A DNA stretch of 64,000 bases. Origin: Cytophagaceae bacterium (GTDB taxonomy: Bacteria > Bacteroidota > Bacteroidia > Cytophagales > UBA9547). The translations under genes and the position numbers were made by a program. Positions 16,949 to 26,029 of this stretch are shown one piece after another. The notes beneath the pieces were generated by a model, which saw only the letters and a list, made by a program, of their open reading frames with translations, did no database searches and was not told where the DNA came from. The DNA lies in assembly GCA_027488865.1 (NCBI GenBank), contig JAIYAU010000044.1:1-64000 (forward strand). The letters run 5' to 3'. The first letter of the stretch is position 1. Each line of letters starts with the position of its first letter.

Positions 16949-18052
16949 TTATTTTTTGCGCTTTTTCCCCAAGAATATCCATAAACCGGTAATGGGTAAG
17001 CCAGCGATACAAAGGCCTGCTAAGAAAACAAGGATTTTACCCGGTAGGCCCAGAATTGCACCCACATGAAGGTCGTAGTTCATTCTAATTATTTTGTCGG
17101 CGGTGTGGGCATCTTGGTATTTGCCCCAAAGATGTGTTACATTCAATTCTTGCAAAGTGTAAGGATTGTAATATTGGTAATTGTTTTTGTAATAGGTGTG
17201 ATAATCTGAATTTGTAACTATTAATACAGATGAGCTATCTGTTTCTGGGGCATGTATTTCACAAACAGCAAATTGTGGCTTTTTTTGTATTTCTAATTTA
17301 TACAAAACATCCATTGGTTGCGAAGTGACATAGTTTGTTACTTGCGTGATGGGTTCTTTGTAAAACATACTTTTTTCACCTCCAATAGCTAAATAATAAA
17401 AATATGCAAATACGGGAAAAACCCAAACCAAGCCTGTAATGATAAATATGAAAGAAATGAGGGAAGTATAGAAACCAGTGACACTGTGGAGATCCCAAAT
17501 CTTTCGTTTGATATTGGTTTGTTTAGTCCATATAAATTGAATACGATTTTTGAAGGTATGCAAATTGTGAGGCCACCAAAGAATGAGCCCACTGATAACC
17601 ATAATAAAAAATAGGACTGTAATGGTTCCTACAACTATTCTGCCAATATCTTGTGGCAACCACAGATACATATGGCCTTGAAGTACATAGTAGAAAAAAG
17701 TTTTTTGCTCATCTTGTATATGCTGTATGTGCCCGGTATATGGATTTATAAAGATGGTATAGTGGTAATTAGGCTCTTTATTGTAAAATAGTACCTGAGA
17801 AGCCTGGTTATTATTGAAATAAGATATTGAATGTATGTGTTTTAGCGGAAGGGCTTTTTGTGCCAAAGCCATTAACTGACTGGGCAGCAGCGTTGGGGTA
17901 TGCTGAATGGGTACAAATCTATATGGCTGTGTAAGATTTTCAATTTCTGTTTTAAAGGTGTAGATAGAGCCTGTAACGGCAATAACAAACACCGCCAGCC
18001 CGACAATAATGCCAAGCCAGAGGTGTACTAGTCTAAAATATTTTTTAGTCAC
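16949..18052 (-). CDS. PepSY-associated TM-helix protein (iron-uptake associated), 367 aa
   Basis: This is a membrane protein of the PepSY_TM / iron-regulated family. N-terminal LVHLWLGIIVGLAVFVIAVTGSIYTF is the first helix; a PepSY domain follows, then further helices including VVGTITVLFFIMVISGLILWWP and a C-terminal LVFLAGLCIAGLPITGLWIF. Such proteins commonly sit next to siderophore receptors and are thought to act in reduction or release of iron at the inner membrane. Its start lies 12 bases after the TonB-dependent receptor stop, so the two form an operon. Confidence 0.88.
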   Translation of the reverse strand: MTKKYFRLVHLWLGIIVGLAVFVIAVTGSIYTFKTEIENLTQPYRFVPIQHTPTLLPSQLMALAQKALPLKHIHSISYFNNNQASQVLFYNKEPNYHYTIFINPYTGHIQHIQDEQKTFFYYVLQGHMYLWLPQDIGRIVVGTITVLFFIMVISGLILWWPHNLHTFKNRIQFIWTKQTNIKRKIWDLHSVTGFYTSLISFIFIITGLVWVFPVFAYFYYLAIGGEKSMFYKEPITQVTNYVTSQPMDVLYKLEIQKKPQFAVCEIHAPETDSSSVLIVTNSDYHTYYKNNYQYYNPYTLQELNVTHLWGKYQDAHTADKIIRMNYDLHVGAILGLPGKILVFLAGLCIAGLPITGLWIFLGKKRKK

Positions 18053-18064
18053 GATGAATTATGC

Positions 18065-20203
18065 TTAGAAATTATAATTAAGTGCCAAAGCATAAGCCCT
18101 TGGGCGCTGTGGTGTAATGGTGCTCCAGCCTATGTAATATTTGGTATTGGTGATGTTGTTAGCTTTTAGTTGTAAGTTGAGGTCGCCAATGGTGTAACCC
18201 AATACCGCATTAAGGACGGTGTAACTTGGTAGGGTAAAAGTGCCAATATTTGATCTATTCAGGGTGAGATACTCACTGGCATAGTTGCCACCTATACCAA
18301 TATTGAAACCCTTAAGCCCCTGGTAAGGAAGCTTGTAATTGGCCCAAACGTTGACAAGTCGCTCCGGACCAGCCTCTTCAGGGCGAAGACCTAAATAACC
18401 AGAGCTAACAAAATCTTTGGTTACTTTAGCTACATTTTGGCTATAACCGGCAATTAATTGCAAACCGGTAATTGGGTTTGCCAATAGGCTGAATTCATAG
18501 CCATTGCTTTTTACTTGGCCACCTTGGATGGTATTGTTGATATTATTGGGATCTGTCATAGTTTTGTTCGACACTTTGATATCGTAATAACTTGCTGTGA
18601 GAGATACTTTATTCTTTAAAATATTGGTTTTGATACCTGCCTCCCATTGGTTGGCCTGTTCCGGATCAAATATTTTTAGTCTTGGATTACTACCGTCAAT
18701 ATCAGCTACTTGCTGTGGGGTTAGGTTCTTGAATCCGTTTAGGTAATTGGCAAACAGAGCTACCTTGTTGATAATAGGCTGATATACAATTCCCAGCTTT
18801 GGTGATAGTGTAGTTTGTGATTTGATATTATCTACTGCATATTGTGGTTTGCCTTTAAAATTATCCACTCTTAGGCTTGCCATAACGGATAGTTTAGGAT
18901 TAAAATTGAAAACATCAGTTATGTAGCCGCTATATATTTCTGTTTCGGCTATGTCACTGCTCCAGTTTTTAAGTGCATTATCTACTGCATGAACACTTAG
19001 ATTGGTTGTGTCAATTCCTTTGGGTATATTGGCACCGCCATATAATTCCCAACTCGTGCTATTGTTCTCTATGCGTTTGTATAAATAATCGACACCCAAA
19101 AGCAAGCGATTTCTAAATGAACCAAATTTTGTATCGTTGGTAAAATTCTGTTGTAAACCAAGAGAGGTGGTTTCTCCATTTCTTTTGGAAATAAACCTTC
19201 CAAAATTTTGCCCATCGGCCAAATCATAAAGATATTGGTAATAACCATCAGTTTTGGAATTTCCTGAGGCTACAACTGTTTGGGAGCTCCATGTTGGAGA
19301 TATTTTATAAAGAGCCTGTGCCTGTAGTGCAAAACCGGGATTTTTCATGGTAAGACTATTGCTGCCAAAAGATCTGAAGTAGTTTTGTTCAAATTCTTTT
19401 ATTGAAGGATATTGAAGTGGCGCATTCCTGTTTAAAAAAATCATAGGAATACTTGGGCTCTCGGCCTTTGAGAACTCTGTGTTCACAAGTATGGTGAGTT
19501 TATTGCTTGCAAGAAATTTAAAACTAGGAGCTAAAAACAAGGTTTTGCCATACCCTTGATCTTGAAAAGAATTTTGGTACTGATAAGCAGCATTTATACG
19601 AACAAAAGCTTGTTTGCTTACTGGCAAATTTACATCTGCCGTATATCGATTGAGGCCATAACTTCCTACGACCAATCCAAATGAACCTCCGGTTTTTTCA
19701 AATGGCTTTTTAGTTTCTACATTGATAAGGCCTCCGTAAGAAATGATATTGCCTCCATACAATGCGCCTGAAGGGCCTTTTATTACTTCTATTTTCTCAA
19801 TATTAATAGGGTCAGTAGTGCCGCTTGTAAGGTATGGCATGCCATTCATAAGTGTAGGTTGCACGGAAAACCCTCTCATACTGTAATACTCAGCGCCATC
19901 ACCACCTCTTCCAGTACTTTCCCAAAGCCTTGCTACTCCCGTTGCATTTTGCATTCCTTGGTACAAATTAGTCACAACTTGGTCTTTTATTACTTGCTTT
20001 GAAATGGAATTGTATACTTGCGAATTCTCCAGATCGCTAAGTGGTAATTTAGACACTGTGGTACTACTATCAATCTTGTAGCTTGTTTCGTTAGAAATAA
20101 TTGTGATACCCTCCAATTCTTTTCCTATAAGCGAATCTGTAGTTATTTGTGCCACGCTGTGAAAACAGGCCAAGGCAGCAATGCATGTAAAATATTTAAT
20201 CAT
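18065..20203 (-). CDS. TonB-dependent siderophore receptor, 712 aa
   Basis: This is an outer-membrane gated barrel that imports ferric siderophores. It has a signal peptide (MIKYFTCIAALACFHSVAQ), a plug domain with LMNGMPYLTSGTTDPINIEK and IEVIKGPSGALYGG, and a long barrel ending in the usual aromatic residue (YALALNYNF). There is no N-terminal carboxypeptidase-like repeat domain as in SusC, so it is a classical FecA/FhuA-like receptor. The downstream PepSY gene and upstream AraC regulator complete an iron-acquisition locus. The particular siderophore is unknown. Confidence 0.92.
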   Translation of the reverse strand: MIKYFTCIAALACFHSVAQITTDSLIGKELEGITIISNETSYKIDSSTTVSKLPLSDLENSQVYNSISKQVIKDQVVTNLYQGMQNATGVARLWESTGRGGDGAEYYSMRGFSVQPTLMNGMPYLTSGTTDPINIEKIEVIKGPSGALYGGNIISYGGLINVETKKPFEKTGGSFGLVVGSYGLNRYTADVNLPVSKQAFVRINAAYQYQNSFQDQGYGKTLFLAPSFKFLASNKLTILVNTEFSKAESPSIPMIFLNRNAPLQYPSIKEFEQNYFRSFGSNSLTMKNPGFALQAQALYKISPTWSSQTVVASGNSKTDGYYQYLYDLADGQNFGRFISKRNGETTSLGLQQNFTNDTKFGSFRNRLLLGVDYLYKRIENNSTSWELYGGANIPKGIDTTNLSVHAVDNALKNWSSDIAETEIYSGYITDVFNFNPKLSVMASLRVDNFKGKPQYAVDNIKSQTTLSPKLGIVYQPIINKVALFANYLNGFKNLTPQQVADIDGSNPRLKIFDPEQANQWEAGIKTNILKNKVSLTASYYDIKVSNKTMTDPNNINNTIQGGQVKSNGYEFSLLANPITGLQLIAGYSQNVAKVTKDFVSSGYLGLRPEEAGPERLVNVWANYKLPYQGLKGFNIGIGGNYASEYLTLNRSNIGTFTLPSYTVLNAVLGYTIGDLNLQLKANNITNTKYYIGWSTITPQRPRAYALALNYNF

Positions 20204-20290
20204 TATTGTTTTAATTTAGACTTATTATAAATAATGATGCAAAACTGTAACTATTGCGTGATAGAGAATTTATTAATTGGAAAATAATTT

Positions 20291-21025
20291 TTAGTAATCC
20301 GAAATATTTTCGTTGAGTATTTTAGTTGGACTATAGCCAAAAAATGATTTAAATGCTTGGCTAAAGCTACTTATAGAAGCATAGCCTACTGCAATAGCCA
20401 CATCACTAATTGATAATTGAGAGGTTTTTAACAAATATTTTGCTTTATGCATCCTATGCTCTTGAATACATTCAAAGATGGTTTGGTGATATACTTCTTT
20501 AAAAGATTTCTTTAAATAACTTTGGTTGGTGCCTACTACTTGCGCAATTATGGGAATGGTAATAGCATTAGAAAGGTTGTTGAGGATATAATCCTTGGCT
20601 CTTTTAATTGTCTGATATTCTGTTTGTTTTCTAAGTAATGCACATCCTTCACAAGAACTGCGGCCGCTAGTAATACCTTTATGAGCCAGGTATAACAGAA
20701 CTAAAACACGGCTTTCTATAAAGATTTCTTTGCCAATATCGCCCTCCGTGCTTTGCAATAAATCAAAAAGGCATTCTTGCGTAGCGCAAGACAGGTAAGC
20801 ATTGGAATAATTAAAATTATGATCGAATTGGTACTTAGCTAAATACTTTTTAGAAATTTCAATTTCGATTGTGTAGTTTTTCGATTCTAGTTCGAATATG
20901 CAATCTTTGGCAGAAAGAAAGTAGGAAAGTTTAATAATGTCAGCTTGGCTAGCGTAATTACCATAGGATTTTTGAATATTTACTTCAGAGAAATTCAGTT
21001 GTATGCCGCCATTCACAATGTTCAT
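20291..21025 (-). CDS. AraC-family regulator of the iron locus, 244 aa
   Basis: The C-terminal AraC domain is clear: KRAKDYILNNLSNAITIPII, then QSYLKKSFKEVY, then ISDVAIAVGYASISSFSQAF with GYSPTKIL at the end. In the middle, just before this domain, is SSCEGCALL with two close cysteines, plus CATQEC earlier; these might bind a metal or sense redox state, which is inference. The start at 21025 (MNIVNGG) is preferred over 21046, because a TATCTTTG promoter element lies five bases upstream of it. By position and family (PchR-like) it should control the receptor gene. Confidence 0.87.
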   Translation of the reverse strand: MNIVNGGIQLNFSEVNIQKSYGNYASQADIIKLSYFLSAKDCIFELESKNYTIEIEISKKYLAKYQFDHNFNYSNAYLSCATQECLFDLLQSTEGDIGKEIFIESRVLVLLYLAHKGITSGRSSCEGCALLRKQTEYQTIKRAKDYILNNLSNAITIPIIAQVVGTNQSYLKKSFKEVYHQTIFECIQEHRMHKAKYLLKTSQLSISDVAIAVGYASISSFSQAFKSFFGYSPTKILNENISDY

Positions 21026-21029
21026 GGCG

Positions 21030-21037
21030 CAAAGATA
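21030..21037 (-). promoter_or_regulatory. Bacteroidota -7 element before the AraC gene
   Basis: On the minus strand the sequence reads TATCTTTG, matching TAnnTTTG, followed by CGCC and then ATG. A clear -33 TTTG at the standard distance is not seen, so the promoter is weak or activator-dependent. The tiny distance implies a nearly leaderless transcript. Confidence 0.4.
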
Positions 21038-21217
21038 GTAATACAAATTATTTATAATTAGTCTAAATAATATTAATTTATGTTTTCCTTGTTGTTTTGA
21101 AATAGTTAAATCAAAAAGTAGTTGTAATAGAATGTGAATTTTTGAGAATCAACAAGTTTTATTACCGTTGAAAAACCAAAAACTAAGCCTCGATATCTAT
21201 AAAATAAAATTCATCTT

Positions 21218-21263
21218 CCCTGCTGGCTTTTACGTCCATCGACGGACGTCAGAACCAGCAGGG
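21218..21263. repeat. Long imperfect palindrome
   Basis: CCCTGCTGG (21218-21226) pairs with CCAGCAGGG (21255-21263), and inside it ACGTCC (21232-21237) pairs with GGACGT (21244-21249). The result is a two-storey hairpin with an internal loop. GC content is far above the surroundings. It lacks a T-run on either side, which argues against a simple terminator; a small inserted palindromic element is possible. Confidence 0.65.
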
Positions 21264-21272
21264 GAAAAAGTG

Positions 21273-21321
21273 AAACTAGATAACGATTGAGTCAAACTAG
21301 ATAACGATCATCGTAAACTAG
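21273..21321 (+). repeat. Short tandem repeat, 21-base period
   Basis: AAACTAGATAACGAT occurs at 21273-21287 and again at 21294-21308, and a partial third copy (AAACTAG) follows at 21315-21321. The even spacing could mark protein-binding sites or a small duplication. It starts ten bases after the palindrome. Confidence 0.6.
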
Positions 21322-21521
21322 TTCTACTTTGGCTTTTGATTGATGCACTAAGGGCAAAAAAATAGCGAAGTCCTCAGCAAAGTTTTATAAGGAGGGTGTC
21401 GATGAATTTGGCTTTTTGATCCATATTTGTAATAGACTTGGTTACAGTCAACGGATGAGTCTTTCAATAACGGATAAAATCAAATATGAGATCTTTACAT
21501 TTACTAGCTTTTAACACCTTT

Positions 21522-22079
21522 ATGAAATTAGTTTTTTGCTTGTATTTGATTTTTGCAATTGAATCATGCACCCAGACAAAAGAAGAAAAAACTAAGATCT
21601 CAGATCAAAGTAAAAATTCAAACATTAAGCTCCAAGCTCTTGAAATTAACAAGAAAATATCTAGCGAATACCAAAATGAAGAAATGGAAGATTTATACAA
21701 ATTGGATAGCTTGGTCTTAAAAATATTTGATAAGGATATTTTGGAAAGAATTCGGATTGACGAACAGCGTGTTTGGAAAGTGCAAAAACTTTTTCGAATA
21801 GTTAGTTTTAAGTATAGTAATTTGAATTGCCCAAAAATTTGCCCTATTTATGAAGAAATAATTTCTTTAGATTCGTCTAATTCAATTGTTGATAGAATAA
21901 CTGTACACAACTTCATGGATGTTAAAATGAATGTATACTTGGAGGGAAGCATTCTACAAATTGATTCCCTAAATTTCAGTATTAAGGAAGCAGGTGAAGA
22001 AATTATTCAAGTTCCTAAGGACAGTACTAGATATTATTATAATATTGATTCATTGGGTCACTTTGTTAGAAGTATATGA
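21522..22079 (+). CDS. Putative lipoprotein of unknown function, 185 aa
   Basis: The ATG at 21522 gives a good lipoprotein signal (MKLVFCLYLIFAIESCTQTK, lipid-modified Cys at about residue 16); an upstream ATG at 21486 would place twelve extra residues before it. The mature protein is charged and lysine/glutamate-rich and contains LNCPKICPIY. I do not recognise the family. It stands alone, with non-coding stretches on both sides. Confidence 0.6.
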   Translation: MKLVFCLYLIFAIESCTQTKEEKTKISDQSKNSNIKLQALEINKKISSEYQNEEMEDLYKLDSLVLKIFDKDILERIRIDEQRVWKVQKLFRIVSFKYSNLNCPKICPIYEEIISLDSSNSIVDRITVHNFMDVKMNVYLEGSILQIDSLNFSIKEAGEEIIQVPKDSTRYYYNIDSLGHFVRSI

Positions 22080-22462
22080 TTTCTCCCGTTTGGTCTAAAG
22101 CTTAATTCCAACATAACACCCATTCTTCAACACATTTGTAAATTACAAACCCAACATCTTTATCAACAAATAATTGAAGCCTTTAGTGTAAATATAATGA
22201 TTACGACACATCTAATGGCAGTGATAGGTCATTAATCCTTGATCAAACAAGGACGCAAAGCAAATATTCCTTTCCCCCTTTAGCTTTCCCCAACTAGCAG
22301 ATAAACATGTCCTAAAATAGGATGAAAGTCGTAGAATTATTACATGCGTTAATCTTTGATTTATTTATTATATTTTTAATTAATTATAAAACAAGCCCTA
22401 GTTAGAATCGTATAGGAGCATATAAACGCAATAAAATTTTTACTGAACTAAGCCCAATATAT
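22080..22462. other. 383-base intergenic region before the H-NOX gene
   Basis: I see no protein gene here. A small hairpin CCTTG-ATCAAA-CAAGG at 22237-22252 runs into ACGCAAAGC (22253-22261), which resembles the conserved core of GEMM-I cyclic-di-GMP riboswitches, but the remaining helices are not convincing. The rest is AT-rich leader sequence. Confidence 0.3.
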
Positions 22463-23008
22463 ATGTATGGTATTGTAAATAAGGCCATTGAAGAACTAGT
22501 TACTGCCTATTTTGGTGAAGATAAATGGGAGGCTATTAAAGAAAGAAGTGGAATCGATGTAGAATATTTTATCAGTACCGAGCCATATGACGATGATATA
22601 ACTTACAAACTTGCAGTTGCAGTTGCCCAAGAAATGAATATTACATTGAGCGAAGTACTAATTGCTTTTGGCGAATGGTGGATACTAAAAACGGCCAAAG
22701 AAAAATATGGATCACTTCTTCTTTCAGGAGGAAGCACATTGATAGATTTTCTAGAGCACCTTCCTGATTTTCATACAAGGATTATGTTAATGTATCCGAA
22801 ACTTACCCCTCCTGAATTTAAGATAAGTAACAAAACAAGCAATAGTATTGATGTGCACTATCATAGTAAAAGATTGGGATTACAAGAATTTGTAAGAGGG
22901 TTGCTACAAGGGCTTTCAAAATTGTTTAATAAGGAAACCCAGATAGAACTTATTCAAAGTAGAGATGACGGGTCTACACATGAAATATTTAGAGTATCAT
23001 GGAGTTAA
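22463..23008 (+). CDS. H-NOX heme-based gas sensor, 181 aa
   Basis: This heme nitric oxide/oxygen-binding protein starts with the typical MYGIVNKAIEELV. The proximal heme ligand is His104 (LPDFHTRI), the conserved proline is Pro116 or Pro117, and the heme-propionate clamp Y-x-S-x-R is Tyr133-Ser135-Arg137. Length is right for a stand-alone bacterial H-NOX. The segment after the clamp (LGLQEFVRG) shows no obvious distal tyrosine, which would fit NO rather than O2 binding; this is inference. It overlaps the kinase start by ten bases, so both are translated together. Confidence 0.95.
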   Translation: MYGIVNKAIEELVTAYFGEDKWEAIKERSGIDVEYFISTEPYDDDITYKLAVAVAQEMNITLSEVLIAFGEWWILKTAKEKYGSLLLSGGSTLIDFLEHLPDFHTRIMLMYPKLTPPEFKISNKTSNSIDVHYHSKRLGLQEFVRGLLQGLSKLFNKETQIELIQSRDDGSTHEIFRVSWS

Positions 23009-25770
23009 TTAATAAATCCGATATATTATTTAATGAATTAGAATCACTATTTCCATTTTGTATTTTATTTGATAACCACTCTAAAATACAACATATCGGA
23101 AAAAGTCTTTTAAAACTATTCCCGACTTTAAAAATTCACTCAGAATTATCAAATCAATTTATCTTATTTAGGCCTAAAGGTGAATCACTAGATGAAGAAT
23201 CTATAATTAAGTTGCAAAATCACTTGGTCGTATTGCAATGTAATCTTGACAATACCATCATGCTTAAAGGTCAATTTGCACAGCTTAATCAAGGTAAGTT
23301 ATACATTTTTGCATCCACGCCTTGGTTTAATAGTACCGACGAGATCTTAACCAGAAACCTAAGCATATCGGATTTTGCAGCTCACGACGCCACCGTTGAT
23401 ATGCTTCACGTGCTTAAAAACCAAGAAATAGCCATTTCAGAACTACGAGAATCTGAGCAGCGCTTAGTAAAACAGAAGAAACACTTAGAAAATGAACAAA
23501 GGCAACTCACACTAGCCAAGCAGGTAATTCAGTCGTCGAACGAACAACTAATTCTTTTTCAAAGCCTTATCAATAATTCATCAGATGCCATACAAGTTTC
23601 CCATGAAGATGGTAGGTTGTTTTACATAAATCATATCGCAGCTCAGCGCTTGGGCATATCACCTGAAAGTTGTAACCAGTATTATGTAAGCGATTTTGAA
23701 AAAATATTTTCAGAGGAAACTACTTGGCAAGACCATGTGCAAGAACTAAAAAATGTAGAATTTCTTACTATCGAAGGCATCAACAAAAATCAACTAAATG
23801 GGGAGCTATTCCCAGTAGAAGTAACTGTTAAATACATCAAGGTTGGCGAAAATGGATTTATAGTAGCAAACTCGCGCGATGTTAGTGAGCGCAAGCAAAA
23901 GGAATTACAATTAATACAACAAGAGGAACAATACAGAAATATCATAGCTAATATGAATATTGGTCTGATGGAAATAAACATGAACAGTGAGGTAACCTAT
24001 CACAACCAATGTTTTGAGCACATGGCCAACTTAACAGATTTTCAAAACCAACAATCAGAAATCCAAAAAATAATAAGCCAGTTATACAATAAAGAGGCAA
24101 TTACCACACTAGGAATTTATTCATTTGAGAAAGAAATATTTGATGCCTCTAGCAATAATAAATGGTGGCTGATTAGCATTGCTTCTAACCAAAACGACAA
24201 CAATGAAAAAATAGGCAATATTGTTGTTTGTATGGACATCACTGAGCAAAAAATGCTTGAGAAAGAGCTCGAAGAAGCACTAATAAAAGCTAAAGAAGCA
24301 TCAGCTGCTAAAGAAGCATTTTTGGCAAATATGAGCCACGAAATAAGAACACCGCTCAATGGAGTCATTGGCATGATTCGTGAAATAAACAAAGAACCGT
24401 TGTCTAAAAAGCAAGAAGCCTTCTTGGCCAATGCACAAAAAGCGTCACAACACCTTCTTTCTATAATTAACAATATTCTAGACCTCTCAAAAATAGAAGC
24501 AGGAGAACTTAAACTTGAGAAGTTCCCGCTTCAAATACCAACTCTATTAGATGACGTGAGAAAAATACTCGATTCTCAAGCCTCAGAAAAGGGGATCACA
24601 CTTACTACTCAAGTGATTGGCAATAAGGATATTGTAGTTCTTGGTGACGAAACACGTCTTAGACAAATACTTATTAACCTTACAGGCAACGCCATAAAAT
24701 TCACAGAAGTGGGAGGCGTACGCATTTCTTGTACTATCTCTCCTAATACCGACCATACCAATGCTGAAATTCAATTCGAAATTTTAGACACAGGGATTGG
24801 GATGGATCCCGAATATGTGGCTAAAATATTTACTAAATTTCAGCAAGAAGACCTCAGTATTACCCGTAAATTCGGCGGCTCAGGTCTTGGTATGGTAATC
24901 ACAAAGGAGCTCATCGACCTCATGAATGGCACCATGGAGGTAAAGAGTGCTAAAGGAACTGGCACTTCTATTAAAACTAAAATTTCTTTACCCATAAATC
25001 AAGAGACATTGCATACGCATAAAGAAGAAGTAAATCTCGACCTACTTCACAACATTCATTTACTGTTGGTAGAAGATAACGAATTGAACAGATTGGTAGC
25101 TTGCAATACCTTAGAACCATTTAACATGCAAATTACCGAAGTGGAAAACGGCGAAGAGGCAGTAAAAGCACTCCAAACTAAAAACTTCGACATAGTGTTA
25201 ATGGACCTGCAAATGCCTATCATGGGAGGCCTTGAAGCTACCCAATTAGTTCGTGAAAAGGGTATAAACGTACCCATTATAGCCCTCACGGCCAATGCCT
25301 TTAAATCAGAAATAGAAAAGTGTAAAAATGCTGGAATGAATGACTATGTCACCAAACCTTTTGAAGAGAAGAATTTATTTACAGTAATTGCCAAAAATCT
25401 TCAAAAGAACGTAAATATCCCTAACAACAAAACCACTACCATGACATACGATCTATCGAAAATAAACAGCATCGCTCGTGGCAAACCAGAGTTTGTGCAA
25501 AAAATGCTCACCCTATTTGTTTCAAGTGTAGAAGAAGCCCTGCATAATATCGAAGAAGCAGAGCAAAACAAAGACCTCGATCTCATTCAAAAGTCATTGC
25601 ACAAAATTAAACCTTCGGTCGACTACCTTTCTATGCCACAAACGTTGCAATACATAAAACAAATAGAGGCGCATGAAGGCAACTACCTCGATCAAAGTCT
25701 AATAGACATTCTCCAACTAGTAAAAGCCCAACTCATCACAACCAAGACAGATATAAAACAACAACTTTAA
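22999..25770 (+). CDS. H-NOX-associated hybrid sensor histidine kinase, 923 aa
   Basis: This is the signalling partner of the preceding H-NOX protein. Residues 1 to about 150 resemble the heme-NO-binding-associated (HNOBA) domain, followed by a coiled coil. Two PAS domains follow (about 185-300 and 310-420). Next come the HisKA domain with the phosphorylated His447 (MSHEIRTPLNG), a HATPase domain (NLTGNAIKF, DTGIGMD, GGSGLGM), a receiver domain with Asp736 (VLMDLQMP) and a C-terminal HPt domain with His868 (LHKIKP). It has no membrane helix, so it is cytosolic. An internal phosphorelay is likely, with output through an unlinked response regulator. Confidence 0.93.
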   Translation: MELINKSDILFNELESLFPFCILFDNHSKIQHIGKSLLKLFPTLKIHSELSNQFILFRPKGESLDEESIIKLQNHLVVLQCNLDNTIMLKGQFAQLNQGKLYIFASTPWFNSTDEILTRNLSISDFAAHDATVDMLHVLKNQEIAISELRESEQRLVKQKKHLENEQRQLTLAKQVIQSSNEQLILFQSLINNSSDAIQVSHEDGRLFYINHIAAQRLGISPESCNQYYVSDFEKIFSEETTWQDHVQELKNVEFLTIEGINKNQLNGELFPVEVTVKYIKVGENGFIVANSRDVSERKQKELQLIQQEEQYRNIIANMNIGLMEINMNSEVTYHNQCFEHMANLTDFQNQQSEIQKIISQLYNKEAITTLGIYSFEKEIFDASSNNKWWLISIASNQNDNNEKIGNIVVCMDITEQKMLEKELEEALIKAKEASAAKEAFLANMSHEIRTPLNGVIGMIREINKEPLSKKQEAFLANAQKASQHLLSIINNILDLSKIEAGELKLEKFPLQIPTLLDDVRKILDSQASEKGITLTTQVIGNKDIVVLGDETRLRQILINLTGNAIKFTEVGGVRISCTISPNTDHTNAEIQFEILDTGIGMDPEYVAKIFTKFQQEDLSITRKFGGSGLGMVITKELIDLMNGTMEVKSAKGTGTSIKTKISLPINQETLHTHKEEVNLDLLHNIHLLLVEDNELNRLVACNTLEPFNMQITEVENGEEAVKALQTKNFDIVLMDLQMPIMGGLEATQLVREKGINVPIIALTANAFKSEIEKCKNAGMNDYVTKPFEEKNLFTVIAKNLQKNVNIPNNKTTTMTYDLSKINSIARGKPEFVQKMLTLFVSSVEEALHNIEEAEQNKDLDLIQKSLHKIKPSVDYLSMPQTLQYIKQIEAHEGNYLDQSLIDILQLVKAQLITTKTDIKQQL

Positions 25771-25809
25771 TCCCTTTGTAGGGAAAGCAACAATAGATGG
25801 GGTCGATGT

Positions 25810-26019
25810 AACTATTCTGAAAAACAAGCTGATAAATATGATGATAGTTTGGAATTTGCTTGTTAACAAATTCGAGAAAATCCTGAACTTGGTAAAGAAT
25901 ATGAAGAAGTTAAAAGTAACCTTCATAGTCTACGAACAAGAGCGCATATAATACTTTATCAAGTTGTAAACGATAAGAAAATCGAAATAACCAGAATTCT
26001 ACATGAACTATTTGTGTGA
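25810..26019 (+). pseudogene. ParE/RelE-type toxin remnant with an in-frame stop
   Basis: The frame reads YSEKQADKYDDSLEFAC, stop, QIRENPELGKEYEEV, then LHSLRTRAHIILYQVV and KKIEITRILHE. This is the C-terminal two-thirds of a ParE-family toxin (the EKQADKY and YEEV..LRxxRxxxHxIxYxV patterns). The N-terminal beta-strand is missing, and TAA at 25861-25863 interrupts it. No antitoxin is recognisable upstream, where the kinase gene ends. Confidence 0.65.
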
Positions 26020-26029
26020 GTTAGATATT

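Larger units (their letters stand above)
21047..21521. other. Gene-poor interval with a palindrome and short repeats
   Basis: These 475 bases separate the iron locus from the lipoprotein gene. I see no coding frame with family resemblance. The interval contains a long palindrome (21218-21263) and a 21-base-period repeat (21273-21321), listed separately, and otherwise AT-rich sequence. Confidence 0.6.

Noticed and set aside
25774-25787. TCCCT-TTGT-AGGGA hairpin after the hybrid kinase
   Set aside because: Five pairs only, with no T-run after it; likely chance.
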